Source: Streptomyces vietnamensis (GTDB lineage Bacteria > Actinomycetota > Actinomycetes > Streptomycetales > Streptomycetaceae). From it: DNA of 64,000 nt. Location: positions 8,568,001 to 8,632,000 of the forward strand of contig NZ_CP010407.1 of the NCBI RefSeq assembly GCF_000830005.1. Reading direction: 5' to 3'. The number at the start of each line of letters is the position of its first letter. Position 1 is the stretch's first letter. A program made the position numbers and the translations under genes. A model generated the notes under the pieces. It had not been told where the DNA came from and made no database searches. It worked only from the letters and a program-made list of their open reading frames with translations. Of this stretch, positions 56,031-64,000 are shown piece by piece.

Positions 56031-57284
56031 GTGGCGGAACGGGACGAGGCCCTCCTGAACAGGGCACGGGCCCTGGAGCAGGCGATCGCCGAGATCGGCA
56101 CGACGCTCGACGAGACGACCACCTGCCGTGAACTCGCGGCCTTCCTCGCCCGCCATCTGCACGGCTCCGTCACGGTCGACCTGCTCGACGAACCGGGAGA
56201 CCCCGTCCGTCGCGCCGCCTCGGCGGGCCCGACGGACACCGACGGCGGCAGCGGCACCTCCGACGGCGCACCTGGCGGCGCTCCTGGCAGTGCCTTCGGC
56301 GGCGCACCCAGCAGCACCCCTGGCGGCGCACCCGGCAGTGCCCCTGGCGGCGTGCCAGGCGGTGCCCCCGGTAGCGTCCCCGGCGGTGCGTCCGGCGATG
56401 CCCCCAGCCTCGCCGTGCCCCTCGCCGTCCACGACGAGGACTCCCTCGGGACCGTGATCGTCACGCGCCACGGCGGTCCCCGCTTCTCCGCCGACGAGAC
56501 CGCGGTCCTCCGGCACGCGGTCCGCCTCGCCGCCCGGCACCTCGGCCACGCCCGCCTGCTCGCCGCCACCGAGGACACCGCCCTCCACCTCCAGCGCGCC
56601 CTCGTCGCCGAACCCGGCAGGCCGCACCCCAATCTGGAGATCGCCGGCTCCTACCTCCCGGCGGGCCCCCGCGCCCTCGTGGGCGGCGACTGGTTCGAGA
56701 CCGTACGGCTCCACTTCGGCCGCAGCCTGCTCGTCGTCGGCGACGTGATGGGCCACGGGCTCGACGCGGCCGTGGACATGAACGCCTACCGCACGGCGCT
56801 CCGCGAGGTCGCCGCGACCGACCTGCCGTCGCACCGGGTGCTGCGCCACCTCGACTCCGTCGTCGCCGAGGACGACGCCCGCCGCCCCGCCACCTGCCTG
56901 CTCGTCCGGGTCGACCCGGGCCGCGGCACCGCGACCTTCGCCAACGCCGGGCACCTGCCGCCCGCCGTGTTCGGCGCGGACGGCTCCGTGGAGCTCGTCG
57001 ACCTCCCGGTGGGGCCGCCGCTGGGCACCGGCGTCGGCGGCTACGAGCCCACCACGCGCCCGCTCGCCCCGGGCGACAACCTGCTGATCTTCACCGACGG
57101 CCTCGTCGAACGGCGCGGCGAGGACATCGACGTCTCGCTCGCCCGCCTCGCCGCCCTCCGGCTCCCCGCGGACTCCGGCCCCGAGCAGGTCGTCGAGGAG
57201 GTGCTCAGCCGCCTCGACGCCCACCACGCGGAGGACGACGTGGCCGTCCTCGCGGCCCGCGTCCGCGTCCGCCCGGAATCGTGA
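56031..57284 (+). CDS. GAF domain and SpoIIE-type PP2C phosphatase
   Basis: 417 residues from the GTG at 56031, which has GGAGG upstream; an ATG at 55980 is an alternative with a Gly/Pro-rich extension. N-terminal helix (ALEQAIAEIGTTLDETTTCR), a GAF domain interrupted by a Gly/Ala/Pro/Ser repeat region (about 56260-56400), then a SpoIIE domain (LEIAGSYLPAGPRALVGGDW, VVGDVMGHGLDAAVDMNAYR, FANAGHLPPAVF, LIFTDGLVERRGEDID). It dephosphorylates an unknown target, probably an anti-sigma antagonist. Divergent from the MoxR gene. Confidence 0.9.
   Translation: MAERDEALLNRARALEQAIAEIGTTLDETTTCRELAAFLARHLHGSVTVDLLDEPGDPVRRAASAGPTDTDGGSGTSDGAPGGAPGSAFGGAPSSTPGGAPGSAPGGVPGGAPGSVPGGASGDAPSLAVPLAVHDEDSLGTVIVTRHGGPRFSADETAVLRHAVRLAARHLGHARLLAATEDTALHLQRALVAEPGRPHPNLEIAGSYLPAGPRALVGGDWFETVRLHFGRSLLVVGDVMGHGLDAAVDMNAYRTALREVAATDLPSHRVLRHLDSVVAEDDARRPATCLLVRVDPGRGTATFANAGHLPPAVFGADGSVELVDLPVGPPLGTGVGGYEPTTRPLAPGDNLLIFTDGLVERRGEDIDVSLARLAALRLPADSGPEQVVEEVLSRLDAHHAEDDVAVLAARVRVRPES
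56262..56405 (+). repeat. Gly-Ala-Pro-Ser tandem repeat within the GAF domain region
   Basis: About a dozen imperfect 12-bp units encoding GGAPGSAPGG-like peptide (GAPGGAPGSA, GGVPGGAPGSVP) inside the phosphatase gene. DNA repeats are degenerate but in frame (multiples of 3). Slippage-prone. Confidence 0.75.
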
Positions 57285-57329
57285 CCCAGGGTCACATCCT
57301 CCCCACGCGCCGCCGTGACGCACGGTCAC
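57281..57329. promoter_or_regulatory. Two GTGAC/GTCAC palindromes after the phosphatase gene
   Basis: GTGACCCAGGGTCAC at 57281-57295 (perfect, overlapping the stop codon) and GTGACgcacgGTCAC at 57315-57329, centres 34 bp apart. They precede the luciferase-family gene start at 57421 by about 92 bp. Operator pair or terminator are both possible. Confidence 0.45.
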
Positions 57330-57420
57330 ACCACCCCCGCCGACGACCTGTTTCGCGCCGCGGCGGGATTCTTCCGGCAGGACGCTTGTGCGCGGCCCCG
57401 AGGCCCGGCACGCTCCTCGT

Positions 57421-57786
57421 ATGAACACGGCCAGGCATGCCAGTGAACGTCTGATGAGCTGGCCCTCGCTGACCCCCGGCCGCGCCCATTGCGGCGCCGA
57501 GCTCGGACTGGGCACCGGGACGCAGGAGATCGTCCACTTCCACGGTGAACACGAGGCGGACGTCCACCTCACCCGCGCCATGGTCGCGAAGCTCCGCCCG
57601 GCCCTCCTCGGGTCGAGCGCGGTCCGGCTGCGGGCCGGATCCGGCTGGGTGACGGTCCGTCTGGACATGGGCTCGGACATCGACCTGCTCGCCACCCTGG
57701 TGAGCGCCGCCCTCCAGGCCAACGGCGTCCCCGACGTCGCCCCGGACGGCTGCACCCGCACCCGTCCGGTCCCCGGCACCCGCTGA
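57421..57786 (+). CDS. Luciferase-family (DUF5519) protein
   Basis: 121 residues. The pattern RLMSWPSLTPGRAHCGAELG, GTGTQEIVHFHGEHEADVHL and SGWVTVRLDMGSDIDLLATL matches the small DUF5519/luciferase-family proteins of actinobacteria, which carry no known enzymatic activity. Soluble, no signal peptide. Two palindromes upstream may regulate it. Confidence 0.8.
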   Translation: MNTARHASERLMSWPSLTPGRAHCGAELGLGTGTQEIVHFHGEHEADVHLTRAMVAKLRPALLGSSAVRLRAGSGWVTVRLDMGSDIDLLATLVSAALQANGVPDVAPDGCTRTRPVPGTR

Positions 57787-57795
57787 ACCGGCCGT

Positions 57796-58287
57796 CTACG
57801 AAGGGACCGGGAACAGCATGCACGTGCTGGTCGCGTGACCGAGGAGCCGGTCCTCCGCGTCGTACAGGCCGGCCTCGGCGAGCGCCGTGCGGCGTCCCTG
57901 CGACAGCACCGTGCCGACGGCGCGGATCTTGCCCGTGTCCATCGTGACGGGGCGCAGGAAGCGGGTCGACAGGTCGAGCGAGGTGTACGCCATGCCCTGC
58001 GGGAGCGTCGAGTGCACCGCGCAGCCGGCGGCCGAGTCGAGCAGCGTCGCGTACACGCCGCCGTGCACGCTGCCGATCGGGTTGTAGTGCTCCTCGCCCG
58101 GTTCGAGCGCGAACACCGCGCGCCCCGGCTCGACCTCCTCCAGGGCGAAGCCCAGCAGGGAGGCGATCGGCGGTCCGGGCAGCCGGCCCGCCACGATCTC
58201 CCGGAGGAAGTCGATGCCCGCCATGGACATCGCGGCGCGCGCGGTGGCCCCGGCGTCCTCCCACTCGACCGTGCGCGACCGCCCCAT
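57796..58287 (-). CDS. PaaI-type hotdog thioesterase
   Basis: 163 residues from the ATG at 58287. Hotdog fold: GPPIASLLGFALEEVEPGRA, then NPIGSVHGGVYATLLDSAAG with the catalytic Asp, and YTSLDLSTRFLRPVT. PaaI-like enzymes hydrolyse phenylacetyl-CoA or other acyl-CoA thioesters. Divergent from the HxlR regulator across a 98-bp gap that contains the palindrome AAGCTAGCTT near 58327-58336. Confidence 0.9.
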   Translation of the reverse strand: MGRSRTVEWEDAGATARAAMSMAGIDFLREIVAGRLPGPPIASLLGFALEEVEPGRAVFALEPGEEHYNPIGSVHGGVYATLLDSAAGCAVHSTLPQGMAYTSLDLSTRFLRPVTMDTGKIRAVGTVLSQGRRTALAEAGLYDAEDRLLGHATSTCMLFPVPS

Positions 58288-58385
58288 CACCACTCCACTC
58301 CACCGACCAGCTGACTTTGTACATCGAAGCTAGCTTTCGTGTCGGCTGACTGTCAACGGCAGAGCCAGGTGGCTACAGTGGGCGC

Positions 58386-58862
58386 ATGAACTGGCTGGAC
58401 ACGGATACCGAGAACTGCCCGGTCGGCCGTGCCCTGGACGTCGTGGGCGAGAAATGGAGCCTGCTCATCCTGCGGGAGGCGTTCAACGGCGTCCGCCGGT
58501 ACGACGAGTTCCGCAGGCACCTCGGCCTCTCGGAAGCCGTCCTCGCCGACCGCCTCCGCAAGCTCGTCGCCGCCGGCGTCCTGCGCAGCGAGCCCTACCG
58601 GGAGCCCGGCGCCCGCACCCGCCACGAGTACCGCCTCACCCGCAAGGGCGTCGACCTCTGGCCCGTGCTCCTCGCCCTCAAGCAGTGGGGCGACACCCAC
58701 GCCGCCGAGCCCGAGGGCCCCGTCCTCGACGTCCGGCACACCGACTGCGGCGCCCCCGTCCGTGTCGTCGTCCAGTGCGAGGGCGAGGAACGGGCCGTCC
58801 TCACGCCCCGCGACGTCACCGTCCGCCCGGGCCCCGCCGCCCGTCCCCGCCGCCTCGGCTGA
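58386..58862 (+). CDS. HxlR family transcriptional regulator
   Basis: 158 residues. HTH of the HxlR type: NCPVGRALDVVGEKWSLLIL, REAFNGVRRYDEFRRHLGLS and RTRHEYRLTRKGVDLWPVL. A cysteine at position 11 lies in the usual redox-sensing site (TENCPVGR), and the C-terminus carries a zinc-finger-like CGA and QCEGEE. Probably controls the divergent thioesterase gene, in response to aldehydes, quinones or similar. Confidence 0.93.
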   Translation: MNWLDTDTENCPVGRALDVVGEKWSLLILREAFNGVRRYDEFRRHLGLSEAVLADRLRKLVAAGVLRSEPYREPGARTRHEYRLTRKGVDLWPVLLALKQWGDTHAAEPEGPVLDVRHTDCGAPVRVVVQCEGEERAVLTPRDVTVRPGPAARPRRLG

Positions 58863-58954
58863 CGGTTCACCAGGACCGCCGCCCCTCCGCCCGTCCCACC
58901 CGTTCGGCCCCACCCCTGCGATGTCCCGGCGCCCGGCCGGGTACCTCACCAGGC

Positions 58955-59812
58955 ATGCCCTCCTCACCCGGTCCGCCGCCCGACGGTGCCCCCGCCGAAC
59001 ACGGCCACTGGTTCGCACGACTCCACGCCCGCGTCCTCGCCTCGTCCGTCGGCCTCGCCTGGAGCCGCGGCCGAGCCATGGAACTCATGCACCGCGCCAT
59101 GGGCTTCGCGGCGCTCAGCCTGCTCACCCTCGTCCCCCTGCTCATCGTCGTCGCCTCGGCCGACCTCGCCAGCGGCCACGGCTTCGCCCGCTGGCTGGTG
59201 CAGGGCCTCGGCGTCACCGAGGTCTCGCAGGAGGAGGTCGAACGGCTCTTCGGCCAGCCGGGACAGGCACTGCAACGCACCACGGCCTTCGGCCTCGCCG
59301 CCCTCGCCGCCTTCGGCGTCACCTTCGGATCGGCCGTACAGACCGGGTACGAGCGGGTCTGGGACCTCCCCACCGCCCGCTGGCACACCATGTGGCGGCA
59401 CGTCGTCTGGCTCGCCGTCCTCGTCGCCTCCCTGCTGCTCTTCGTCGCCTTCCCGGCACCCGACAACGCCCCGGCGGGCGTCACCACCCTCGTCGCCCTC
59501 GGCGACCTCCTCGGCACCTTCGTCTTCTTCTGGTGGTCGCAGCGCTTCCTGCTCTGCGGCCGCATCCGCTGGCGCGCCCTCGCCCCCGGCGCCGTCCTCA
59601 CCGCGCTCGGCCTCCTCGGGCTGCGGATCTTCTCGCAGCTCGTCTTCTCCCCGCTGATCGCCTCAAACGCCGTGACGTACGGCCAGTTCGGCACCGTCCT
59701 CGTCCTCCAGTCCTGGCTCGTCGGCGTCGGCTTCGTCGTGTACGGAGGCGCCCTCGCCGGGCGCCTCGTCCACGAACACCTCGTCCGCCGCAGGCTGCGG
59801 CGCCTCCTGTGA
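58955..59812 (+). CDS. YihY/BrkB family membrane protein
   Basis: 285 residues from the ATG at 58955; ribosome site weak. Six membrane helices: GFAALSLLTLVPLLIVVASA, VVWLAVLVASLLLFVAFPA, and LVVLQSWLVGVGFVVYGGAL-like end. Between them the conserved AVQTGYERVWDLPTARWHTM. BrkB/YihY proteins are inner-membrane proteins of uncertain role; ribonuclease BN activity in this family is not supported. Stand-alone gene. Confidence 0.9.
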   Translation: MPSSPGPPPDGAPAEHGHWFARLHARVLASSVGLAWSRGRAMELMHRAMGFAALSLLTLVPLLIVVASADLASGHGFARWLVQGLGVTEVSQEEVERLFGQPGQALQRTTAFGLAALAAFGVTFGSAVQTGYERVWDLPTARWHTMWRHVVWLAVLVASLLLFVAFPAPDNAPAGVTTLVALGDLLGTFVFFWWSQRFLLCGRIRWRALAPGAVLTALGLLGLRIFSQLVFSPLIASNAVTYGQFGTVLVLQSWLVGVGFVVYGGALAGRLVHEHLVRRRLRRLL

Positions 59813-59817
59813 GACCC

Positions 59818-60669
59818 CTACTGGTCCCGGTGCCGCACCGCGAGCACCGTCACCACCGCCCCGCCCAGTGCCCACAGCACGTACACCAGCCACGCACCGC
59901 CCGCCGACCAGGGGAACAGCTCCTCGGCGGGCGGTCCCGCGTCCGCGAGCCGCTGCCAGGCGTGCAGCGGGGTCGCGTGGGCGAGCACCGCGCTCAGGTG
60001 ACGCCGGTCCGTGAGCACCGCGGGCAGCAGCAGGAGCAGGACGAACGTGCCGACGATCGAGATCGCGCTCTTCCGCAGCAGCGCGCCGACCGCCATCCCG
60101 GCCACCGCGCACACCGGGGCCAGGAGCGCCGAGGCCACGACGATGCGCGGCGCTCCCGGATGGGTGATCGGCAGCCCGATGCCCCGCGTCGACAGCACCG
60201 CCTGGGTCGACCAGAACGAGGCGCCCGCGACCACCGCCCCGAACAGGGCCTGCACCACCGTCACGACCAGCACCTTCGCCGCCATCAGCGCACTCCGCGC
60301 CGGCACCGCCGTGAACGTCGTACGGATCAGCCCGCTGCCGTACTCGCCGACCACCGTCACCGCCCCCATGGCGGCCGAGGCGAGGATCAGGACCAGCGCC
60401 GCGTTGTACGTGAACGCGTCCCACAGCGCCATGTCGTTCGCCACGAACTCGGCCCGGCTCTCCGCGTCGTACTGCAGCCAGTAGCGGTAGTGGTCCCAGG
60501 CGGTGCCCAAGTTGAAGGCGACCACGGCGAGCGCGCCGAGCAGCAGCGACCAGCCCGTCGAGCGCAGCGACCACAGCTTCAGCCACTCCGACCCCACCAG
60601 GTCACGGAAACGGGCACGGGGCTCCACCACGGAGGGTCCGGAGGCCACGGGAACATCGAGGGTCGTCAT
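59818..60669 (-). CDS. ABC-2 type transporter permease
   Basis: 283 residues from the ATG at 60669, coupled to the ATPase gene (start/stop overlap). Six helices (GWSLLLGALAVVAFNLGTAW, AALVLILASAAMGAVTVVGE, VLYALWALGGAVVTVLAV-like end) with the conserved GEYGSGLIRTTFTAVPAR in the first loop. It forms the channel of a small exporter with the ATPase upstream. The neighbouring histidine kinase and regulator suggest control by antibiotic or cell-wall stress. Confidence 0.91.
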   Translation of the reverse strand: MTTLDVPVASGPSVVEPRARFRDLVGSEWLKLWSLRSTGWSLLLGALAVVAFNLGTAWDHYRYWLQYDAESRAEFVANDMALWDAFTYNAALVLILASAAMGAVTVVGEYGSGLIRTTFTAVPARSALMAAKVLVVTVVQALFGAVVAGASFWSTQAVLSTRGIGLPITHPGAPRIVVASALLAPVCAVAGMAVGALLRKSAISIVGTFVLLLLLPAVLTDRRHLSAVLAHATPLHAWQRLADAGPPAEELFPWSAGGAWLVYVLWALGGAVVTVLAVRHRDQ

Positions 60670-61574
60670 CGGGCGTCTCCTGCCAGGTACTCGACGCTGT
60701 CGGCGGTCAGTTCCATGAACGCCTCCTCCAGGGAGGCCGTACGGGTGGTCAGCTGATCGAGCAGCACCCGGTGCTCCAGGGCGAGTTCGCCGATGCGGGC
60801 GGCCGAGAGCCCGGTCACCGTCAGCACACCGGCCTCCTCCTCGACCTCCGCCCCTTCCCCGAGCAGCAGCGCCGTCAGGCCCGCCCGGTCCGGCGTGCCG
60901 ACCGTCACGCTCAGGCGCCTGCCCCGCGCGGCGAACTCGGTCAGGCTCTCCGCCGCGATCAGCGCGCCCCGCCCGATGACGATCAGCTCGTCCGCCGTGT
61001 GCTCCATCTCCGTCATCAGATGGCTCGACACGAAGACCGTGCGGCCCTCCGCGGCGAGCCGCCGGAACAGCCCCCGCACCCACTTCACGCCCTCCGGGTC
61101 GAGGCCGTTCAGCGGCTCGTCGAACAGCAGCACCGGCGGATCGCCGAGCAGCGCGCCGGCGATGCCGAGCCGCTGCCGCATGCCCAGCGAGTACCCGCCG
61201 ATCCGACGCCCGGCCGCCCCCGCCAACCCGACCTCCTCCAGGACCTCGTCGACCCGGGAGAGCGGGATGCGGTTGCTGCGTGCCAGGACCGCCAGATGCG
61301 CCCGGGCGGTCCTGCCGCCGTGCACGTCCCCGGCGTCGAGGAGCGCGCCGACGTGCCGCAGACCGCGCGGCCGGTCCGTGAACGGCCGGCCGTCGACCGT
61401 CACCGAACCGCTCGTCGGCGCGTGCAGTCCCAGGACCATCCGCAGAGTGGTGCTCTTTCCCGAGCCGTTGGGGCCGAGGAAGCCGGTGACCAGGCCCGGC
61501 CGGACGGTGAAGGTGAGCGCGTCGACGGCGGTCGTGGCGCCGTAGCGCTTGGTGAGTTCCCTGACTTCGATCAT
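60666..61574 (-). CDS. ABC transporter ATP-binding protein
   Basis: 302 residues from the ATG at 61574; weak ribosome site. Walker A GFLGPNGSGKSTTL, signature GGYSLGMRQRLG, Walker B VLLFDEPLNGLDPEGVKW, H loop VSSHLMTEME. C-terminal extension of about 90 residues typical of the drug/lantibiotic exporter ATPases. First gene of the exporter operon, divergent from the two-component system gene by 134 bp. Confidence 0.93.
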   Translation of the reverse strand: MIEVRELTKRYGATTAVDALTFTVRPGLVTGFLGPNGSGKSTTLRMVLGLHAPTSGSVTVDGRPFTDRPRGLRHVGALLDAGDVHGGRTARAHLAVLARSNRIPLSRVDEVLEEVGLAGAAGRRIGGYSLGMRQRLGIAGALLGDPPVLLFDEPLNGLDPEGVKWVRGLFRRLAAEGRTVFVSSHLMTEMEHTADELIVIGRGALIAAESLTEFAARGRRLSVTVGTPDRAGLTALLLGEGAEVEEEAGVLTVTGLSAARIGELALEHRVLLDQLTTRTASLEEAFMELTADSVEYLAGDAR

Positions 61575-61708
61575 GGGCACCACGGTGCCGCCCGGGCCCC
61601 GCACCGGGCATCGGACCAGCACGGACAATCGCCCAGGGGCCCTGTCACCCCAGGTCGTACACCCCCGGTCCGATGCCCGTGCCGGGGACCGCCCTCTACG
61701 ATCACCGC

Positions 61709-63007
61709 ATGTTCGCCACCCCGTCAGCACCGTTCTTCAAGAGGGTCACGCCCGGCGGGTGGGCCGCCGTCGCCTGGGGCGCGGGCATGCTCTTCACCGC
61801 CCTCCTCCGGATCCGCGTGCCGGGCCAGGATGCGCCGGAGATCTTCCCCGGCTTCGTCATACTGCGCTGGGACGGCCTCACCATGCTGGCCGTCGGCACT
61901 CTCCTCACCCTGTGTGGCAGCGCCCTCCTGGCCCGGCGTCCGACCGCAGCCCTCAACTACCTCCTCGCCGCCCCGGTCGTCGCCTCCACCCCCCTCGGCG
62001 TCGACGCCATCCCCTTCGCCCAGTACCTCGCGGTCGACGTCGCCCTCTACGCCATCGCCGCCGGCCGCCCCCGCCGCGAGGCCTGGCGGGCGCTCCTGCT
62101 CGCCCTCGGCCTGCTGGTCGTCTACCTGGCGGTCCGTCTGCTCGCCGGCTGGAGCGCCGGCACCACGGGCACCCTCGCCGTCGCCCTGACCGCCCTGGTG
62201 GCCTGGCTCCTCGGCCGCTCGGAAGGGCAGGCCAGGGAGTACGCGGAACGGAGCCGAGCCCAGGCCACCGAGCAGGCCGTCACCACCGAACGCCTCCGGA
62301 TCGCCCGCGAGATGCACGACACGGTCGCCCACAGCATCGGCATCGTCGCCCTCCAGGCCGGTGCCGCCCGGCGCGTCATCGCGACCCAGCCCGAGGCGGC
62401 CCGCCAGGCCCTCGCCGAGATCGAGACGGCGAGCCGCGAGACCCTCGCGGGCCTGCGCCGGATGGTCGGTGCCCTGCGCACGACGGATCCGGAGGCCGAG
62501 GCAGGGTCCGAGGCGGATCCGGCCGGCACCCCCCGTACGACGGCAGCCGCCGGCCGTACCGCGACCGCCACCGAACTCCAAGGCCTCCCCGAGATGCCCG
62601 GACTCGCCGCCCTCGACCGGCTCGCCGAACTCACCGGGAACGCCGGCGTCCGGGTCGCCCTCCGCCGGGTCGGAGCCCCCTGCCCGCTTCCCCCGGACAT
62701 CGACCTCTCCGCCTTCCGGATCGTCCAGGAGTCCGTGACCAACGTCGTACGGCACTCGGGCGCCGACTCCTGCACGGTCACCGTGGACCAGCGCGACCCC
62801 GAGACCCTCGCCGTCACCGTCGAGGACCGCGGCCGCGCCCCCGGCCACGCGCGCGTGAGCCCCGGACCGGGCTCCGGCTACGGCCTGACCGGCATGCGGG
62901 AGCGCGTCGCCGTACTGCACGGAGAGTTCACCGCGGGACCCCGCCCCGGCGGCGGCTTCCGCGTCACCGCCCGCCTGCCCGTACCCACAGGAGCCACCAC
63001 CCGATGA
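61709..63007 (+). CDS. Two-component sensor histidine kinase (HisKA_3)
   Basis: 432 residues from the ATG at 61709. Several N-terminal helices (about five), a HisKA_3 dimerisation domain with the phospho-accepting His in REMHDTVAHSIGIVALQAG, and a HATPase with AFRIVQESVTNVVRHSGAD, EDRGRAPG and YGLTGMRERVAVLHG. Extracytoplasmic loops are short, so it may sense a membrane or drug-related signal like the BceS/LiaS group. Coupled to its regulator by ATGA. Confidence 0.94.
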   Translation: MFATPSAPFFKRVTPGGWAAVAWGAGMLFTALLRIRVPGQDAPEIFPGFVILRWDGLTMLAVGTLLTLCGSALLARRPTAALNYLLAAPVVASTPLGVDAIPFAQYLAVDVALYAIAAGRPRREAWRALLLALGLLVVYLAVRLLAGWSAGTTGTLAVALTALVAWLLGRSEGQAREYAERSRAQATEQAVTTERLRIAREMHDTVAHSIGIVALQAGAARRVIATQPEAARQALAEIETASRETLAGLRRMVGALRTTDPEAEAGSEADPAGTPRTTAAAGRTATATELQGLPEMPGLAALDRLAELTGNAGVRVALRRVGAPCPLPPDIDLSAFRIVQESVTNVVRHSGADSCTVTVDQRDPETLAVTVEDRGRAPGHARVSPGPGSGYGLTGMRERVAVLHGEFTAGPRPGGGFRVTARLPVPTGATTR

Positions 63008-63684
63008 GCCAGACCACCGTCGGACAGCCGGTCCGCGTCGTCCTCGCCGACGACCAGCCCCTGGTGCGCACCGCGCTCCGGATGGTCATCACCGACACCA
63101 CCGACCTCGTCGTCGCCGGCGAGGCGGCGAACGGAGCGGAGGCCGTCCGTCTCGTCGAGGAGACCGGCGCCGACGTCGTCGTGATGGACCTGCGGATGCC
63201 CGGCACGGACGGCATCGAGGCCACCCGGATCATCACCGAGGGCCCCACCGGCACCCGCGTCGTCGTCCTCACCACCTTCGACGACGACGACCACGTGTAC
63301 GCGGCGCTCCACGCGGGCGCGTCCGGATTCCTCGTCAAGGACATGGCCCTGGACGACATCCTCGCCGCCGTCCGCGTCGTCGCCTCCGGCGACGCCCTCA
63401 TCGCGCCCAGCGTCACCCGGCGCCTCATCAAGGAGTTCACCGACCGCCCCAGGAGCGCGCCCGCCGCACCGCCCCGTCGCGTCGAGGGGATCACCGACCG
63501 CGAGCGCGAGGTCCTCACCCTCGTCGGGCGCGGCCTGTCCAACACCGAGATCGCCGCCGAACTCCACATCAGCATCGCCACCGCGAAGACCTACGTCACC
63601 CGGCTGCTCGCCAAGCTGGACGCCCGCGACCGCGTACAGCTCGTGATCATCGCGTACGAGACGGGCCTGGTCTCGACCACCTGA
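63004..63684 (+). CDS. Two-component response regulator (NarL/LuxR type)
   Basis: 226 residues. Receiver domain with Asp62 in VVVMDLRMPGTDGIEA as the phosphorylation site, Thr in VVVLTTFDDDD and Lys in FLVKDM; C-terminal LuxR HTH (ITDREREVLTLVGRGLSNTE, IAAELHISIATAKTYVTRLL). Overlaps the kinase gene by four bases. Likely targets include the divergent ABC exporter. Confidence 0.95.
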   Translation: MSQTTVGQPVRVVLADDQPLVRTALRMVITDTTDLVVAGEAANGAEAVRLVEETGADVVVMDLRMPGTDGIEATRIITEGPTGTRVVVLTTFDDDDHVYAALHAGASGFLVKDMALDDILAAVRVVASGDALIAPSVTRRLIKEFTDRPRSAPAAPPRRVEGITDREREVLTLVGRGLSNTEIAAELHISIATAKTYVTRLLAKLDARDRVQLVIIAYETGLVSTT

Positions 63685-63797
63685 CTGCTCCGGCGGCGCT
63701 CACACGATCCGGTGATCCACTCGCGAGCCGCCGGCCGGACCGCCCCGGACCGCTTGGATGGAGGAGACCCATCCGGTCCGTCGAGAGAGAGCCGCCC

Positions 63798-64000
63798 ATG
63801 GCGAACACCTGGCTGCCGCCCGCCGAGTACGTCGACACGCTGCCGAGAGCGACGGCGTACGCCTGCCTCTACTTCACCGACACAGCCGGCCGCCCCTTCC
63901 AGCTCCGGGCCACCTACCAGACCCGGCAGTGGCAGTGGCCCGGCGGCAACATGGACCCGGGGGAGACCCCCTGGGAGACCGCCGTGCGCGAGTGCCGGGA
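63798..64000 (+). CDS. Nudix hydrolase (partial, runs off the right edge)
   Basis: 68 residues visible from the ATG at 63798. The N-terminal part of a Nudix domain: TAYACLYFTDTAGRPFQLRA followed by the beginning of the Nudix box GGNMDPGETPWETAVREC (G-x5-E-x7-RE). Cleaves a nucleoside diphosphate linked to a side group; the substrate cannot be fixed without the C-terminal half. Ribosome site GAGAGAGAGCC. Confidence 0.85.
   Translation, partial: MANTWLPPAEYVDTLPRATAYACLYFTDTAGRPFQLRATYQTRQWQWPGGNMDPGETPWETAVRECR

Noticed and set aside
1..64000. tRNA, rRNA, insertion sequences, phage or integrative element
   Set aside because: No cloverleaf-like gene, transposase, integrase or long terminal inverted repeats were seen in any intergenic region.

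Overview
The window is about 72% GC by eye, with almost every third codon position G or C, tightly packed genes and frequent ATGA or GTGA start/stop overlaps. It also carries families that are typical of or restricted to streptomycetes: a CvnA-B-C-D conservon, DUF6397, DUF6325, HxlR, PadR and TetR regulators, a CocE-type hydrolase and an [Fe-S] NsrR. It is best read as a stretch of Streptomyces chromosome. No tRNA, rRNA, insertion sequence, prophage, CRISPR array or biosynthetic gene cluster was recognised; most of the content looks like ordinary housekeeping and accessory chromosome.

Layout. 1-4.5 kb: end of a probable desaturase, a MOSC protein, a secreted tannase-like esterase, two unknowns and a methyltransferase. 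4.6-10.8 kb: an MHYT membrane protein followed by a complete conservon (CvnA, roadblock CvnB, DUF742 CvnC, GTPase CvnD) and a second roadblock protein. 10.8-16.7 kb: a pair of consensus DnaA boxes, a DUF6397 protein, an ATP-dependent DNA ligase (LigB type), a polysaccharide deacetylase lipoprotein, a probable 6C small RNA with a strong terminator, a small lipoprotein and an I36-type inhibitor. 16.7-18.4 kb: flavohaemoglobin and NsrR with an NsrR operator. 18.4-24.5 kb: SHOCT/PLDc_N/DUF6325 membrane-associated genes, a peroxiredoxin, a PadR regulator, an SRPBCC protein, an L,D-transpeptidase and a Trypco1-type protein. 24.5-30.3 kb: a polyamine-type ABC importer (potA-D-B-C order) divergent from a FadR-like regulator and a cache-domain protein.

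30.3-45 kb: a truncated ECF sigma factor, an orphan OLD-type TOPRIM protein, an MFS-cupin pair with a LysR regulator, an M20 amidohydrolase, a TetR-aidB operon with a palindromic operator, a GDT1-type manganese exporter behind a probable yybP-ykoY (Mn2+) riboswitch, a TetR-MFS pair with tandem operators, a SpoIIE phosphatase, and an APC permease flanked by two gene remnants (nitrilase C-terminus, TetR-like C-terminus). 45-64 kb: DUF4436 protein, CorA homologue, CocE-type hydrolase, an operon of two flavin-dependent monooxygenases preceded by a short cysteine-containing leader peptide, a secreted lipase-like hydrolase with the only TTA codon found in the window, a nucleosidase, a MoxR/VWA pair divergent from a GAF-SpoIIE phosphatase, a thioesterase/HxlR pair, a BrkB-family membrane protein, an ABC-2 exporter, a two-component system and the start of a Nudix hydrolase.

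The clearest functional modules are the conservon signalling unit, the self-contained NO detoxification unit (sensor, operator, enzyme), the riboswitch-controlled manganese exporter, and the leader-peptide-controlled sulfur-type monooxygenase operon. The items most worth following up are the 6C RNA, the leader peptide, the manganese riboswitch, the DnaA boxes, the extended conservon, the divergent SHOCT locus, and the decayed genes around 30.4 and 42-44 kb. All assignments were made by eye from sequence and motifs; no database search was run.
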